NCBI RefSeq assembly: GCF_008802365.1
Contig: NZ_VZQZ01000006.1
Span: 106,360 to 170,359 of the forward strand
DNA from: Oryzomonas japonica
Lineage (GTDB): Bacteria > Desulfobacterota > Desulfuromonadia > Geobacterales > Pseudopelobacteraceae
Direction of reading: 5' to 3'
DNA length: 64,000 nt
Position numbers and translations under genes: made by a program. Under the pieces are notes generated by a model that saw only the letters and a list, made by a program, of their open reading frames with translations, searched no databases and was not told the origin of the DNA. Positions 63,863 to 64,000 of the stretch are shown piece by piece (the first letter of the stretch is position 1; every line of letters begins with the position of its first letter).

Positions 63863-64000
63863 TCATTCTACCTTGAACGCACGCGCTTCTTCCTCCCAAT
63901 GGATGCAGGAAACCGGACAAATATCCATGGCCTCCTGCTGGATCGTGCTTTCAGTCTCTCCCCCCGGATCGAACACTTCCGCTTTTCCATGCTCCGTCAG
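63863..64000 (-). CDS. Ferredoxin, C-terminal end (continues past window edge)
   Basis: Only the last 45 residues and stop are here. The end reads EAMDICPVSCIHWEEE; the Cys-Pro and second Cys are the last ligands of a 4Fe-4S cluster, and the preceding cluster cysteines lie beyond base 64000. The spacing (AMDICPVSCI) resembles small single-cluster ferredoxins of delta-proteobacteria. Acidic composition is typical. It converges with the MFS gene. Confidence 0.75.
   Translation of the reverse strand: MTEHGKAEVFDPGGETESTIQQEAMDICPVSCIHWEEEARAFKVE

Overview
The window looks like a chromosomal segment from a Geobacter-like member of the Desulfuromonadota. The support is: a GC-rich genome; System II cytochrome c maturation (resB/ccsB); a periplasmic nitrate-to-ammonium pathway with many CxxCH heme sites; several rubrerythrin-like diiron proteins; a membrane H+-pyrophosphatase; and a lipid A operon layout typical of that group. 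The nitrite reductase has the Arg-for-calcium change described for Geobacter (Trichlorobacter) lovleyi. The exact genus is inference.

Layout. 1-7 kb: metal handling (HMA protein and DUF2318 pair, Cys-rich secreted protein, TerC behind a yybP-ykoY-type Mn2+ riboswitch, CDF efflux pump) plus ResB/CcsB. 7.3-14.7 kb, minus strand: a respiratory ammonification block (PAS sigma-54 activator, napD, napA, napB, nrfH, nrfA, a two-cluster Fe-S protein). Palindromes of the form GTTAC-N6-GTAAC lie in front of both the activator and napD. 14.8-16.4 kb: bcp, then a dihydrofolate-reductase-family gene between two 44-bp imperfect inverted repeats. 16.5-19.5 kb, minus: purine salvage (NCS2 permease, hpt) with prmC and a zinc-ribbon protein. 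20-23.8 kb: ppiB, a ferritin-like protein and an RNase E/G with a long basic tail.

24-54.9 kb, plus: an envelope-biogenesis superlocus. It runs lysS, lolC, lolD, bamA, skp, lpxD, fabZ, lpxA, gnnA-like, gnnB-like, lpxB, msbA, an LpxL-type acyltransferase, a PAP2 phosphatase and waaA. A beta-propeller lipoprotein gene then interrupts the series before lpxK. A Trm112-like gene, waaF and a set of LPS-core glycosyltransferases (four GT9, three GT2, one GT4, one CgeB-like, one DUF4254 protein) follow, ending at tcdA. Many of these genes overlap by ATGA, implying tight co-translation. The oxidoreductase/aminotransferase pair between lpxA and lpxB predicts a lipid A built on 2,3-diamino-2,3-dideoxyglucose.

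55-64 kb is mixed: a ferritin-like protein, a monoheme cytochrome, a K+-independent-type hppA, cpoB, hisC-hisB (minus), a divergent LysR/MFS pair, and the tail of a ferredoxin cut by the window edge. Most gene blocks are bounded by clear intrinsic terminators. No tRNA, rRNA, CRISPR array or transposase gene was seen. The most unusual items are the dispersed inverted repeats, the 1.16-kb repeat-flanked cassette after bcp, the nitrate-regulator operators, the diverged 65-bp duplication upstream of ppiB and the gnnAB pair.
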